Both the position numbers and the translations under genes were made by a program. Of a stretch of DNA of 64,000 nt, positions 63,459 through 64,000 are shown one piece after another. The stretch is from JAXJSP01 sp036310005 (GTDB lineage Bacteria > Bacillota > Clostridia > Oscillospirales > Acutalibacteraceae), in the NCBI GenBank assembly GCA_036310005.1, contig JAXJSP010000006.1, positions 1 to 64,000 on the forward strand. Direction: 5' to 3'. Numbering within the stretch: the first letter of the stretch is position 1; each line of letters opens with the position of its first letter. The notes beneath the pieces were generated by a model. That model saw nothing but the letters and a program-made list of their open reading frames with translations. It was not told the origin of the DNA and made no database searches.

Positions 63459-64000
63459 TTAGTCAACATTACCTGCTTTATTTAATTGTTCTATTTCATA
63501 CAACCATGATACGTTTTTACTCTTTTTGATAATGACACAGTTTTTAACTCCGTTTTTTTCATAAATTAAAACATCGTCTTTTAAAGCCCCGCTTTTACAA
63601 ACAGTGTTGATTAAATCTAAACACAGATTATAACTTTCCTTATTAAATTTAATACTAAACTGCTTTTCAAAAAATTCAGACGCAATTACGGATATTATTA
63701 TTTTTTTACTGTTGATTACCCCGAAATTATAGTCTTTCTTTTCGATATAATCAATTTTGCCGATTTTTGAAAATATATTTAAGACAAGTCTGTTCAGATT
63801 CGTATTATCATTAATCAAAACATAATTGTCATTAATTTTTCTTAAAATACTTCCGGGAGGCAAATTTATATAATCATTAATTTTAGTATCAAGTTTTAAT
63901 ATTTCATCAATCTTTGATAACACAACATCATTTTCATTATTATTCTCATCGCAAAATCTCCATCCGCTGTCTTTTTGCTCAATAGGTCTTTGTCTGTAAA
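63459..64000 (-). CDS. DUF2185-like protein, 5' end beyond the window
   Basis: Partial gene: the frame stays open to the window edge, so the true start lies past base 64000. The visible N-terminal part reads QKDSGWRFCDENNNENDVV and continues KLDTKINDYINLPPGSIL. This fits the DUF2185/Imm33-like signature DSGWRF...D..P. The region after about 70 visible residues matches nothing I know. Some DUF2185 proteins are immunity proteins of polymorphic toxins, others are stand-alone. A GTG at 63923 is not a credible start, because it would cut off the conserved DSGWRF motif. Confidence 0.6.
   Translation of the reverse strand, partial: YRQRPIEQKDSGWRFCDENNNENDVVLSKIDEILKLDTKINDYINLPPGSILRKINDNYVLINDNTNLNRLVLNIFSKIGKIDYIEKKDYNFGVINSKKIIISVIASEFFEKQFSIKFNKESYNLCLDLINTVCKSGALKDDVLIYEKNGVKNCVIIKKSKNVSWLYEIEQLNKAGNVD

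Noticed and set aside
63459..63923. A complete gene starting at the GTG at 63923
   Set aside because: The frame is open to the window end and the conserved DSGWRF motif lies upstream of that codon.
1..64000. Search for CRISPR arrays, insertion sequences, integrases, phage genes, rRNA operons and defence systems
   Set aside because: No regularly spaced repeats, transposase or recombinase signatures, or rRNA sequences were seen by eye on either strand.

Overview
The window comes from a low-GC, spore-forming member of the Clostridia, most like the Ruminococcaceae/Oscillospirales group of gut anaerobes. The support is spoIIE, both dipicolinate synthase subunits (spoVFA/spoVFB), ireB, DUF1292, a flavodiiron O2/NO reductase with a fused rubredoxin, Na+-pump decarboxylase subunits, and a surface protein with Ser/Thr/Glu/Asp linkers and a C-terminal anchor. 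The assignment rests on gene content and reading the proteins, not on a search. Nearly all of the sequence is chromosomal housekeeping. I see no transposase, integrase, phage gene, CRISPR array or rRNA.

Layout. 1-7.5 kb: spoIIE (-), aminotransferase-trpS (+), ireB (-), spoVFA-spoVFB (-), cca (-). 7.6-12.8 kb: murC-Rrf2 regulator (+), copper ATPase copA (-), tcdA (+). 12.9-20 kb: a 1270-residue anchored surface protein (-), a DUF1292 protein (+), a GC-rich folded intergenic element, and an amidase/GHL10 cell-wall pair (-). 20-28.9 kb: a zinc-ribbon protein and a multi-span membrane protein (+), glgP-GH13-DUF378 (-), degV-ymdB (+). 28.9-36.5 kb: an envelope polysaccharide region (+) with cpsC-cpsD-cpsB phosphoregulation followed by tarI-tarJ-tarG-tarH-glycerophosphotransferase. 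36.6-42.9 kb: galK-galT-oadG-oadB (-) facing a divergent AraC regulator, then birA-bioY. 42.9-50 kb (-): DUF512 radical SAM-der-plsY-gpsA, yceD-rpmF, and a P-loop protein with pgi. 50-64 kb: a DacF-like protein, a phosphoesterase, a glycosyltransferase, ligA-sbcD-sbcC, the flavodiiron protein, a four-tRNA operon (Val-Asp-Phe-Gly), hslO with a methyltransferase, and a DUF2185-like gene running off the window edge.

How the genes work together. Sporulation functions, cell-wall precursor synthesis and hydrolysis, and surface polymer export dominate. Carbohydrate use is represented by the Leloir galactose genes and cytosolic maltodextrin breakdown. Transcription units are compact: many genes overlap by 1-14 nt, and several terminator hairpins contain or abut the stop codon of the upstream gene.

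The observations most worth a second look are: a DacF-type carboxypeptidase whose SxxK lysine is methionine; a GC-rich closed fold of about 176 nt at 17.3-17.5 kb; a spoIIE promoter with 21-bp spacing and an 0A-like box; a 19-bp palindrome plus 12-bp direct repeat at copA; AraC-type direct repeats at galK; a TarH-like ATPase with a Wzt-C-like domain in a ribitol-teichoic-acid setting; and the DUF2185 gene at the right edge. I did not find a clearly new defence or mobile system.
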